Assembly (NCBI RefSeq): GCF_021134715.1
Contig: NC_060021.1
Span: forward strand, 5,642,001 to 5,706,000
DNA: 64,000 nucleotides
From: Daphnia pulex
Lineage: Eukaryota; Arthropoda; Branchiopoda; Diplostraca; Daphniidae
Direction of reading: 5' to 3'
Within the stretch, counting starts at the first letter, position 1. Each line of letters opens with the position of its first letter. The notes beneath the pieces were generated by a model that had not been told where the DNA came from, searched no databases, and worked only from the letters and a program-made list of their open reading frames with translations. Shown here one piece after another: positions 1 through 11,455 of the stretch. The translations under genes were made by a program, and so were the position numbers.

Positions 1-103
1 TGATGCTCATGACGAGGAATGTTACGGTTCTGCAATTGGTAGCAATCATTATCAAATTGTTAGTTAATTAACAAACTTTAACAGGGAGAAATAAGCTAAT
101 AAT

Positions 104-451
104 TTACATGCATCGTGATTTTGATTTGGCAGCACAGGCAGTAACGATGGCTAAGACAACGAAGTAAACTCCAAATGTAAGACCCGTGATGGCAATCGGC
201 AGCAGAGGGTTGTTGCGGATGTCGTTGAGGCGAATATCATCTCGGTAAACAACCATCGTGGCCTGCAGGTTATAAATCGTAATGTATAAAGTAGGCTGTA
301 TAATGGATGTAAACGTTTCTACGTCTTTTACCTCAAGGACGATTATTCCAAGCCCCAAAAGTAATCCTAGGGTACCCAAGAAGTAAATGTGTCTTTTAGG
401 GTAATCGCTCTTCCACACTGTGCCGTTCTCGGCCATCATTTCAAATTGCAA
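104..451 (-). CDS. Small multi-pass membrane protein, family not recognised
   Basis: An uninterrupted 115-codon frame; an internal Met at codon 6 (followed by AENGTVW) is an equally good start. The protein has a short polar N-terminus, a hydrophobic segment at about residues 23-40 (GTLGLLLGLGIIVLEV), a moderately hydrophobic middle and a strong C-terminal segment at about 86-108 (PIAITGLTFGVYFVVLAIV), then a basic cysteine-containing tail. This is what a small two- or three-pass membrane protein looks like. The reading frame stops 104 bases from the window edge. I do not recognise the family, and further exons beyond the window cannot be excluded. Real gene likely; function unknown. Confidence 0.6.
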   Translation of the reverse strand: MQFEMMAENGTVWKSDYPKRHIYFLGTLGLLLGLGIIVLEVKDVETFTSIIQPTLYITIYNLQATMVVYRDDIRLNDIRNNPLLPIAITGLTFGVYFVVLAIVTACAAKSKSRCM

Positions 452-1655
452 ATGTTTTCTTTGATTTAAGTAAAATTAGTGGACAAGGTAAAACAGAAAA
501 TCGAACACGGCTGCATAGACGCTTTTGGAATCGAGAACTGAAACTGTTGGTATCACTGCGGCCCGGTGGTAAGTTGGACATGCTTTTATACCTTTTATGT
601 GACGCTAATTTATTCGTTCTGTTGGCGCAGTTTGGAAGAGGAAAACGGCGTGATCAGTATCGAGAAAATCCGTAAGCGTTTATCAAGATCAGCATAAAGT
701 CGCATTTGTGTCTAACCATCGAGATAGGCAATTTTGTACGACAACATCCACACATGTTTGGACGGCCCTTGGTTTTCGTCGGAGGAACAGGGAAGGCCAC
801 CTAATCTGCAATCCGTTCTCTAGTTGTTGGTTGAAGGTACTACTTTGAAATCCAATAGGCACGGCGCAGTTGGTCCTCCTGGAGAAATTGACCGGCGGAA
901 AAAGGAAATGTTATCGAGGAAAGGGAAAGCCTAACAATCCCGAGTGAAGCAAGAGGAAAAGGTAATACAGCAGCTCTTTTCTTTCCTCGTCTTTAGTCTG
1001 CAAAAGAATGTAGCTGTTGCATCAAACTGGAAATGGAACGACAAACGTAGAATAGTAATCACTTCCGCCCCTCACGTAAAAACCAGACCAATCTGCACCG
1101 TTTGAACTTTTCAATAATCAAAGCACAGCATTGCTGATCGATCTAGGTCAATAGGGTATAGCCCTACCGTCAACACTCGAACATACTCAATACGGTAAAA
1201 CCATTCGATCCTCTTATTCCTGGAACAGAAGACGTGGCTTGGCCTTACAGAATAATCTGTAAATACTGAGTAAAACGTTGATGAAGGTTAATTGACCTTA
1301 CGTTGGCATGGCGTTAAATATCATAACATTTCAGTTTTTTCGCCCACTACGGTAAATTATCACAACGATGTAGGACAGCGTTTTCTTTAGTCAACAAACA
1401 ACATAGGACAGGTATCAATTATGTTTTAAATATTGATAATGCCGAAAAAAGATATGAAAGAAAATTGAATAATGTGCGAAATATGTATTAGTATTAGTAA
1501 AATATTTTCATTTTCTGATGTAACAATTTTTTTTACACGAAAATTATCCTAGGAACGGTATTTCAGCGCTTGCAAGTGTACCCTTCACGTATTCAGGTTA
1601 CTTAAGACCCGACATCACAACTAGATGATAATCAATCTTTTGGAACTACTAAAAA
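452..1655. other. Intergenic, no gene seen
   Basis: About 1.2 kb between two divergently transcribed genes. I see no long open frame, RNA gene or clear repeat. The stretch just upstream of 1656 is AT-rich and probably carries the promoter of the gene starting there. Confidence 0.5.
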
Positions 1656-2657
1656 ATGTTTCGCAAATTGAAAGATTACGTTTCGAAAATCCTTTGTTGG
1701 TTTCGTTTGTACGAAGTTAATCGCACACCAAACAACGATGCGGAAAAAGGCCAAGTTGGAGTAAATAGTGAAGAATCCACTACCCCGGACGAAGATAACG
1801 TCGAAGAGCCCTGGACTTTTGAAATTTTGTGGGATGTGGTCGCCAACGTCGCTGATTTGTTTACCATAAACGGCGAAAAGAATATCCTAATTGGACGTTA
1901 CAGGCCCGATAAAGCTGCTGATGAAATTCTACATGCCGAATTCCCAAGAGATTCTCCGCTAGCCGTGGCGGTGGAAGCCGTTCGTGATAAAGGATTCAAG
2001 GTGATAACTGGCAAATGGCTGATTCGTGACCGTCCACCAGCTATCGTTTTCCATGTTGAATCAGCTCGTGACATGTTTGGAGATCGTTATGTTGAAATGT
2101 TTAAGAAAGACCACCAGATTGACATCCCAGCTGATGATGAAGAAGCCAGAGACGCTGTGATATTCGGATACATGGTAGCCGAATTCCTCACGGAATTCGA
2201 ATTGAGGTGTCGGCCAGAATCTTCTAATGGGTCCAATGCCAATCCAACAACGGGACTCAACCCTTCTTTGAGTGATACTAAACAGCCTTCTCATCAAGAT
2301 GAACCGACCGAGCCTTCCATCGTCCCGAGTGATATTGAACGGGAACCATCGTCAGGAAACGAGATTTGCACTCAATTTCACGACTGGAAATGTGCAGTTG
2401 GGCTCGTTCTTCTGCGTCAGTGGAGCAGTCGCATCACAACCATCTTTACTCTGAAAACTAGTTGTCTGGAGGGAGACTTTCATTCTCAGGAAAGGGCTCA
2501 TGAAGAAGCTCGTCGACGAGGAATATTCCACCGCTTTTCTATGGAACTCGCTGCCGCCCTTGCTTCCAATATTTTCACTCCTATATCCGAAACCGTTGCG
2601 GAACAGGCCGAGGTCGTTCTAGGGAAACACCCAGACTGTGTCATCACTCAAGACTAA
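1656..2657 (+). CDS. Intronless 333-aa protein of unknown family
   Basis: A single uninterrupted frame of 333 codons, much longer than chance in this base composition, with an AATAAA signal 65 bases after the stop. The N-terminus is basic and partly hydrophobic (about residues 1-22, with CWFRLYEV). Two apparently globular blocks (about 50-185 and 235-333) flank a Ser/Pro/Asp-rich linker (about 187-232) that looks disordered. The first block has a mixed hydrophobic/acidic pattern (ILWDVVANVADLF; FGYMVAEFLTEFEL); the second has an amphipathic stretch around FHRFSMELAAALASN. I recognise no motif. It lacks introns although its neighbours have many, so a retrocopy or a lineage-specific gene is possible. 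Confidence 0.75.
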   Translation: MFRKLKDYVSKILCWFRLYEVNRTPNNDAEKGQVGVNSEESTTPDEDNVEEPWTFEILWDVVANVADLFTINGEKNILIGRYRPDKAADEILHAEFPRDSPLAVAVEAVRDKGFKVITGKWLIRDRPPAIVFHVESARDMFGDRYVEMFKKDHQIDIPADDEEARDAVIFGYMVAEFLTEFELRCRPESSNGSNANPTTGLNPSLSDTKQPSHQDEPTEPSIVPSDIEREPSSGNEICTQFHDWKCAVGLVLLRQWSSRITTIFTLKTSCLEGDFHSQERAHEEARRRGIFHRFSMELAAALASNIFTPISETVAEQAEVVLGKHPDCVITQD

Positions 2658-2721
2658 CATGATGTATGCCGATCGCCAACCATTTCCTGAATAATTTCGT
2701 TCTGTTATCTGATTAATGTCG

Positions 2722-2727
2722 AATAAA
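2722..2727 (+). terminator. Poly(A) signal AATAAA for the 333-aa gene
   Basis: Canonical AATAAA 65 bases after the stop codon at 2657. It lies only about 40 bases from the opposite-strand AATAAA of the convergent mu-crystallin gene. Confidence 0.7.
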
Positions 2728-2765
2728 ACAAATGCAAAGATAATCTTGTGTTCTTAAGAGTTCTT

Positions 2766-2771
2766 TTTATT
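2766..2771 (-). terminator. Poly(A) signal AATAAA for the mu-crystallin gene
   Basis: TTTATT on the + strand is AATAAA on the - strand, 15 bases beyond the stop codon at 2786-2788. The two convergent 3' ends must nearly touch or overlap. Confidence 0.65.
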
Positions 2772-2785
2772 TAAACAAGACACAA

Positions 2786-4087
<1,302 letters not shown>

Positions 4088-4853
4088 TTAACTAAAATAA
4101 GTGAAATAAAATGGCGCCTGCTTAATAAAAATTGAATGGATGAGACGTACGACTTGTTGCGTCTGCTGTGGTGAAAACAATGTTTTCGTGTGGTTTTCAT
4201 CGTAGACACCTCTGTGACTACATAACATGATAACGCTGTTTTTAATCTATCCTATTTCTTTGATCAACGTTAGCACCTTTCGAAAAGCGCTCCAAGCGGC
4301 ATATCGCATGCTGAACAGCTAAATTTATCTGCAATTCATCGTGACAAACCGAAACCTGTTATTGGTTGAAACACAATAACTGTGATTAAACCATATGTAA
4401 ATATTTCAGCGAATTGTTGCAACATTGACAACATCGTTAAATGCCGTGCATGTCCTAATTTATCGATGAACGATTGTATAATTTGTCCATATAACGAACA
4501 AAATAAATCAAAAAAATTTGCCTACAAAAATTTTATCGATATCGTCAACTAAATTTTTTAAATCAAAATAATAAATAAATTTCAAAGTCAAATAATTTTA
4601 AATATAATTAGAAATGACAATTCCAAATTTACGTGGAATATAACAAAGGTTTTTATCTGTGGTTTTGTAAAAAAGGAAAATTTTGTTTGCGAACGGAAAG
4701 TTGTGACGCGTAAATCTCCGACTTGGCAACGGTTTTTTTATATTCAAAGTTTTATCAACATGGCGCAGTTTGAAGTGAACAACTGAATTTTTCTCAATAA
4801 TTAGTCCTTAAAATTCATTAGTTTAACGTGTTGATTTGTATTATTATTGTAAA
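4088..4853. promoter_or_regulatory. Divergent intergenic region between CRYM and the separase-like gene
   Basis: A 766-bp AT-rich spacer between two divergently transcribed genes, so it must hold both promoters and 5' UTRs. I see no convincing TATA box or initiator on either side and no other gene. Confidence 0.45.
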
Positions 4854-7800
4854 ATGAACCCCTCCTACGAAATAACAACATGTTTGAAGTCTAGGCACTT
4901 TGAAAAAGCTGCCACTTTACTCAAGGTATTGGATATTGACATGATGTTGTTTGCATACCAGTATGTTTGTTTCTAACATTGTTTTTCTTTCCATAGGCGC
5001 ATCAAACAGTTATAGACGGCAGAACAACATTCAAGCTTATGAGATACTTGGTTACTCAGTTGAAAATTAATTCAAGTAACATAGAAGATGAAGACAGTGT
5101 CAAGGAATTCATGCAAGATTGTTGTGCTACTCTTGATCAATCTCAAGATCTAACAGCTGACGATTCAGAATTTACTCAAGGATTAGTATCCCTATATCAT
5201 TTGGTCACACTTTCACTCACTTCTTCTTATAAAAGTGAGATCAGTTTGTTGTCAAAAACAATTCTTGTTTGTTTACGCAAGACTGACAAAAGTCTGAATG
5301 ATGTTCAGTCAATTGCAGCAAATGTTTATCTTCAAATATGGAAAATTGCCAACAAAGTGAATAGTGAACTATGCTTCTCATACAGGAGTGTGGCTCTTTT
5401 AATATTGGTTCATGGTGGAAGTACCCACTGGAATCGATTAATTGAGAAACTCATAACTGATGTGCAGGAACCATCTACCACTTCATTCCAACTGGCTGAA
5501 TCTATTTTTGATGAGTTACTTTCATACTGCAATAACCTCAAACTAAAAGAATCATATTGTGTTTCATCATTACTTCAAGTGTGGACTTTTTTGGTGCTCT
5601 CATCAAATTCATCAAATCAGCATCAAGATCGAACTTCCAAACTCAAGTTATTTGCCATGGAAATTCAAGAACATTGTCAAATTTTCAGCATAATTGATTT
5701 GGTGTTGAACTTGTTTGGAGACAGTGATGACGCCAGCGACGAAGTTGATTTTTCCCTTCCAAAATGGAATAATTTCTTCACCAAAGATTTTGAGATTGTA
5801 TTCATCCGAATCACTATGCTTTCTTTGAGCTCCTCATCCTGTGTAGTTCGTAGCCAGTCGGCGGAGACGAAGTGGAATCGAACAAATCAAATCATCTCTA
5901 CGCTCAACGTTTTACTATATTTCTGTCAAGAAAGTGATCGACTAGGAGCGGTCGTCAAAGCCAACTTGCAAATGGAACCGATAAACTTGAGAATCACGTG
6001 TTTAACACGAGCTTTCTCTGTTGCTTTACACTTGGTTAAGCTCGACTTTTCCAAGATATTTGTTTGCCAAAGAGTAATTCATGAAATAGACAAGCTCTAC
6101 AAACAAGGAATTGTGGAGCAGAGCAAAAGTTCAAGCAACTGCTTTTCTAATGCTGGTAAATAATGTCAGTTTCTCAATTTATTAAACTACTTCTACAATA
6201 TCTTAACTTTTTGCATACGAAAAGAATATTTCGCAAACAACTTGGCCGTAATTTCAAATCACAATTCGGATCACGTAAACGCTGTCAAATACTATCGCAA
6301 AGCGCTCGAGTATCACATTTTTAATGTGTCAGAACTACAAGTTTCCAGCGGAGAGGTAAGTTTTTTTTCTCGCTAATCAACCGACATTTTTCTGAATTAT
6401 TTTTTATTTATTTCTTTTTTTTTTTTTAAGTTACCAACTTATTTTTCCTCGCGATTTATGACACTCTACGATAACCGCAAAGCTGCTCGTGATTGGGATG
6501 GCATAATAGAAGATTTTGCCCTTTGTTTTTCAAAGTTTTATGACTATTGTGAAGCAAAAATCAGATTTCGTTGCAAGAGCAAAGTCATTGAACAACACTT
6601 GCTTGTGGCATGGAGTCGATTTAAATCAAATCTATATATATATCAAAATCAATGTTCTACGCCGTCCTGTGAACGTTTTCTGGTATTTCAAAATCTAATA
6701 TTTTAGGTTCATGTCTAGTACATTTTTTTAACGTTTTTAATTTTTATTTATAAACATTGAACAGAAAATGACTGTCTTAGATGTTTTTAAGCAGATAAAT
6801 GTGACATTCGATAACGACTCTGCTTGGAGACTACTTTTCGAAGAGTATCGGATGCTCGATCAACGAATAGGGTTAGTCTGAAACGCTCCATAGCAAAATC
6901 CGTAGCAACTAATTTATACCGTTGAATATTTAGGCCAATGCCCAAAGCTGCTTTCAGCGTCGTAGCACAACAAGCATCAACATTGGCAAAATCCCCTTTC
7001 CAAAAAGGAGTTTCTAGTTTTTTTCTCTCTCGCAAAGGAGACGATTTCGTTCAAAGGCATAAAGCGGCCAAGAAAGCCATAGCAAAATTATCAGGGCAGA
7101 CTACGATGGCCGATTGCAAATCTCAGGGACAAGTATACATCGCATTGGCTTATCTGGAACTGTTCGTTAGCCAACAAGAAATTTTGAAGAAGAAGACGGA
7201 AGTATGAATTCTAATAGTAATAATTTTCTAACACTTTTTTTAAACAGTATTTTTATTCATTGCTGAACTGCAGGAAGAAATGGAATCACTTGGACCCCTG
7301 ATTCAAAGTAGTTCGAACGTAGAGGTTCAATCAGGAGAAGATGGCACAAACTTGCAAAGTGATGGAACATCAGTAGACGCAGTTTCCTATTCTTATCTGA
7401 AATTGGAGCTGGAGCTAAAAAATCAAGAATGGATGGTTAAATGCCTTCAGCAGTGGGAAGAACTAGTACAGTTTGGTTGGTCGCCGGATCAATACAGCAA
7501 CATCATTTTTACTTGCCTTAAATCTCTGGGCTACTACTTTAGCCTTATCGGCAACAGTTTCTTCAGGTAATCGAGTTGTTATAGTTGAAGTTTTATTTGC
7601 TAAGGTATTTATTTATTCTTTTTATTTTTTTTAGTGCCCGTGCATGGTCTCTTTCGCTTAAATTGGCGGAATCGGTAAATTCAAATGAGGAATTGGTGCT
7701 TTCTGCATCACAATTGCTCAGACTGGGATGGAAAGTTGAAAACTGTGTTCTATTACGCTGCAAAGAATTGGTAGAGAAAAAAGAGTTGGTTACTCAGGAT

Positions 7801-9992
7801 CAACTTTTCTTCCACTTGAGCTGGGCGTGGTTCCAATATTTACAACATAATTTTGCAGAAGCCTGGCAAATTCTCGATGAGCAAGTCTTGCAATCTTCAT
7901 CGATAAACACCGAATCACCAACGAAAAGCATACTGCTGTTAATTTCACAAGCCAATTTACTTCGAAGTCTGCTGGCCGTCTTGCCTGAAGAACTGAGCCA
8001 CATCCCACCATCGGATGACATCGGGCCCGTCCAAGCCGGTGTAAAAGCTGGGCAATCGGCTTACGCTACACTTAGAGGGTATGTAGCCTATGCTCAGCAG
8101 TATGGTTGGGATTATTACGGACAAGAGTGGAATATTCTGGGGAATTTTCTTGTTGCCGCCATCAACATTTCTCGTATTTATTTGTACATTGCTGCCCCAA
8201 GAGAGGCCCGTTTCTTTCTAAAAGAAGCTCTAAATGCAGCACAGAAACATGTGTCAGTTCTCAGGTAACGCGATTTTTTTATTCTAGATATGAAAATTCA
8301 CAATACAATTTAAAATTTTTATTATTTCACGAACAGGACAGCTGAAGCGCTCTTGGTACTTTGTAACTTAGATTTGATGCTCGATAACACCATCGACTGT
8401 CAATCCAAGTTGGTTCTTATCTGCCACCTGATGGGTGTAGCACCACCAGTTATTCCGGATTCAGAGAACATTGCGCCTTCGGCTGGGAAGAAATCTTTTG
8501 AAACTCCCGCGTCACCCGTACAACTCAAAACTGATCGGCGGAAAGGAATTGCTTCCCGAAATGTTCCTGAGATTCCAATCCAAGTGCAGCAGGACGCAAC
8601 ACAACGCGCACTGCAGTTACCTTTAAACCATCAAGGTGCGTCACCAAACACAAAGGCAAGAGAAGTATCCGACGGCATCTTCCCACAACATATCTCCGAC
8701 TGCATTTGCTTAATTTGTTCCGGTGAACTGACAATGTCAATTCGCATCGCTGCTCTGTCGGTCCAATCGAAACTATGGAGTTTGCTGGGCTTTCAAGACC
8801 TAGCCACCGAAGACTTCCTCAAGGGGCGTCAGCTAGTCCAGTCGATATGCTCTCGTCTGAGGAGTTCAACAAAACCTGTTGCCGCGAAAAAATCGTCGAA
8901 GAGACTATTCGAAGTACCTGACTGTTTGAAAATCAATGAAACATGGGCGCAGTACAAAATGCATTGGTTTCAGCCGCCCGTCGTAACTGGCATGGAACTA
9001 TTCTTGGAAAATGCGATGCACCGGCTAGTCACCGAATCTACCATCATTCCACTTTCAGAGTTATTGGATCCAGTGAAAGCCGTCATGTACGACTTCTATT
9101 TGGGGCCGCTGGAACATCGAGTTATGAAATTGACATCGGCAATCGCCACAATCTCCCTTCAGCAGCCTACTTGTTTCACTACTCCAGAACAGAAATGTAA
9201 GATTATGGTTGAAGAGGAGGACGACGATATCATCATTTTAGAGGGGGGTCTAGCTCCCAAGACTCCAGCCTTTGGTCTCAGAAAGCCGTTGGAAATTCCG
9301 GCTCCGCGACGTGTGCGGCGAAATCTGATGGCCGTTAAAATCGACGATACGATCACTGTAAGTTCAAATAACCTCTTTTACATTGACTGCTCAATTAATG
9401 ACACATCAACCTTTTCATATTCTCATAGATCGATGACGACGAGGATAGCGATGGAGGCTTCTCTCGTCGCCGATTAGGCAAACCCCAAAAAGCTATTCTG
9501 TATTCGAGCGACAGCGATAGTGACCTACTTCCGCCAACTCCTCCGACGGTTAAAGCGCCGAAGAAAACAAAAGCAGTTGTCAAGAAGAAGACACAAGAAA
9601 TGCCATCTCCTACCGCGGAGTTTACCGTTCCGCCTGTTGTAAAGACGTATTCTAAGCGTAAGAATTTGAAGTCTTCTGATTCGAAAAGCGAAGATTTGGA
9701 CATCCGACCAGAAAAAGAAAAACGATCTGCTGCCGATAAAACTAAACCTCCCGGAAAAACCTCATCCTCGAGTAAAGCCAAAGCGGAGGCTGACCTAGAC
9801 CCACAGCAGCCGGCTGCTTCCGCCCCAGTGGAAAAGAAATTTTTCAAGTCCAGATTGGCTTCATCATCATCTAAAAAAGATTTGGAAGTGGCTGATTTAA
9901 GCTCCAAGCTTGCGGCCACCAAGATTAACCCCGAAAACACGGAAACGAAAGAAACCCGACCTAAACGGACGACGCGTTCTACGAGGAAATGA
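4854..9992 (+). CDS. 1,498-aa TPR-like protein resembling separase N-terminal half (Three rows-like)
   Basis: Ten exons: 4854-4925, 4997-6155, 6225-6355, 6431-6682, 6765-6871, 6934-7201, 7274-7566, 7635-8264, 8337-9357 and 9429-9992. Every junction is GT-AG and keeps phase, giving 4,497 nt. The body is alpha-helical and repeat-like, with TPR-like helices (AVKYYRKALEY near residue 430; APREARFFLKEALN near 945 followed by a helix rich in Leu/Ala). The latter block and the following LLVLCNLDLML resemble the helical region of separase. No His/Cys peptidase C50 domain follows: the protein ends in a Ser/Lys-rich disordered tail (about 1,320-1,498). In Drosophila, separase is split into Three rows (regulatory) and Sse (protease), and size and layout would fit the former. 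That identity is inference; another TPR scaffold is possible. Acidic SSDSDSD and DDDDIIILEGG motifs precede the tail. Confidence 0.6.
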
Positions 9993-11233
9993 AATTGGGC
10001 CTTTCCCTTTTTCTCTCATTTGCGTGTCACGTCTAATACCACTTTTTTTTTAGAGTCGGTCAACCCGCTAGAAATGGCGAAACTCGGAAACTTTCGTCTT
10101 CCGTCCAAGTTGAATGAAGGCATTGTTGAACGCATAATGTACATTTGTTTTGTTACATGTACTACTAGAGCAGAGACCCATACGTTTTCTGCGAGCATAC
10201 AGTTTGTCTTTCTCCACTTCATGCACGCTTTGCGTTGTGACATTCATTGCACCCACTCACCTGTGCGTGTCGTGCGAAAATCTGGGTCATTTGTCCTTTT
10301 TCCCCTGCCTAACGGAATATTTTACCTTAAATTAATTACGTTTGATACATGACCCGACTTCCACAAAGCGGTAGAGCCTGCGTGTTTATGTGTCATGGGT
10401 AGTTTCGCGTGTTGCGTGATGGGGACCAGAAACGGGAGAAAGTGGTGACCACTTGTTTGTTTGACGTGAAAGGATATTTGATTGGCAAATCCTAAATGGC
10501 TTTTCCTGGAGAATCGTATGCCAGCGACCAACAGTTACTTTCGACTATGCTAAATTAGTTTCTGCTTTTGACATTGCTCGTATGCACAGATTCGCGTGTC
10601 AGGCAAGTGCCTACTATAAATAAACTAGAAGCAAATGACATGTGAACTAGAAGTAAATACTGTAATCAGACCAAAGGATTTCTCTCGATGACGACAAGAT
10701 TTGCTTTACAAAAATAGTATATTATCAATTCTGATGTCATTTAGCAAAGACTGAATAGCCTTGATACAGTTAAATATCAGGCTAATCGATTTTCAGGAAA
10801 TAAATATGGCGTTTTTTAAATATCCCCAGGTGAAAAGTGAAAGGACAATAAAAATAACGCTTAAGGATAAAATATTGGGGTACGTGACATCATGCGATCT
10901 GTCTAGTATCTGAACTGCAAAAGGTCATACGGTACTTATCTCTTTCTGCTATCAATATTACTCCGTAACATTAAAATAAAGTAAAAGAAAACTTTATTAA
11001 ATCCTTGGGTTTGGTACACATCAGCTCCAGGCTTGCGCCCATTTACTTCCCTGATGTTGTCATCGATATCAAATCGAGACAAAGGAGGCAGGGAGGCAGG
11101 GAGACAAAAAAAAAAGCTTACCCCTTCCTAAGGTGGCAATCGAAAGCTCATTAGGACATTCCAATCCACGTGCAACTCCTTCATCACCACTTTCATTTTA
11201 GCTGATTCATTAGCATCGAGCGGGACTTTCTTT
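9993..11233. other. Intergenic; possible poly(A) signal at 10619
   Basis: About 1.2 kb with no believable gene. An AATAAA at 10619-10624 could end the preceding transcript, giving a 3' UTR of about 630 bases. Short overlapping frames on both strands near 10,020-10,350 look like chance. Confidence 0.45.
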
Positions 11234-11270
11234 TATAAAACGCAAATCTCTGGCAACGACAGAGTCAGTT
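11234..11270 (+). promoter_or_regulatory. Core promoter of the peroxidase gene: TATAAAA plus TCAGTT initiator
   Basis: TATAAAA at 11234-11240 and an arthropod-type initiator TCAGTT at 11265-11270 put the initiating A about 33 bases after the first T of the TATA box. A 5'-UTR intron follows (GTAAGT donor at 11352, acceptor AG at 11421-11422), so the translated part begins in the second exon. Confidence 0.75.
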
Positions 11271-11455
11271 GTCTTGGATCTTTCACCCGGTGCAGTCCTC
11301 TGCACTAGCTCCTGTTTTAGATTTCAACTTAATTTTTAAAAAGAGAAGAGTGTAAGTTTAATCGAATATTCTACTTATTTTTTCAATATTGTTTTGAATA
11401 AATAACTTTTTTATTTGTTTAGAATTTTATTCTTAAAAAGGCATTTTATTTCAAA

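Noticed and set aside
10016..10531. Several overlapping 60-110-codon frames on both strands
   Set aside because: They overlap each other in all frames, have no splice signals or protein-like composition, and lie between two complete genes; most likely chance.
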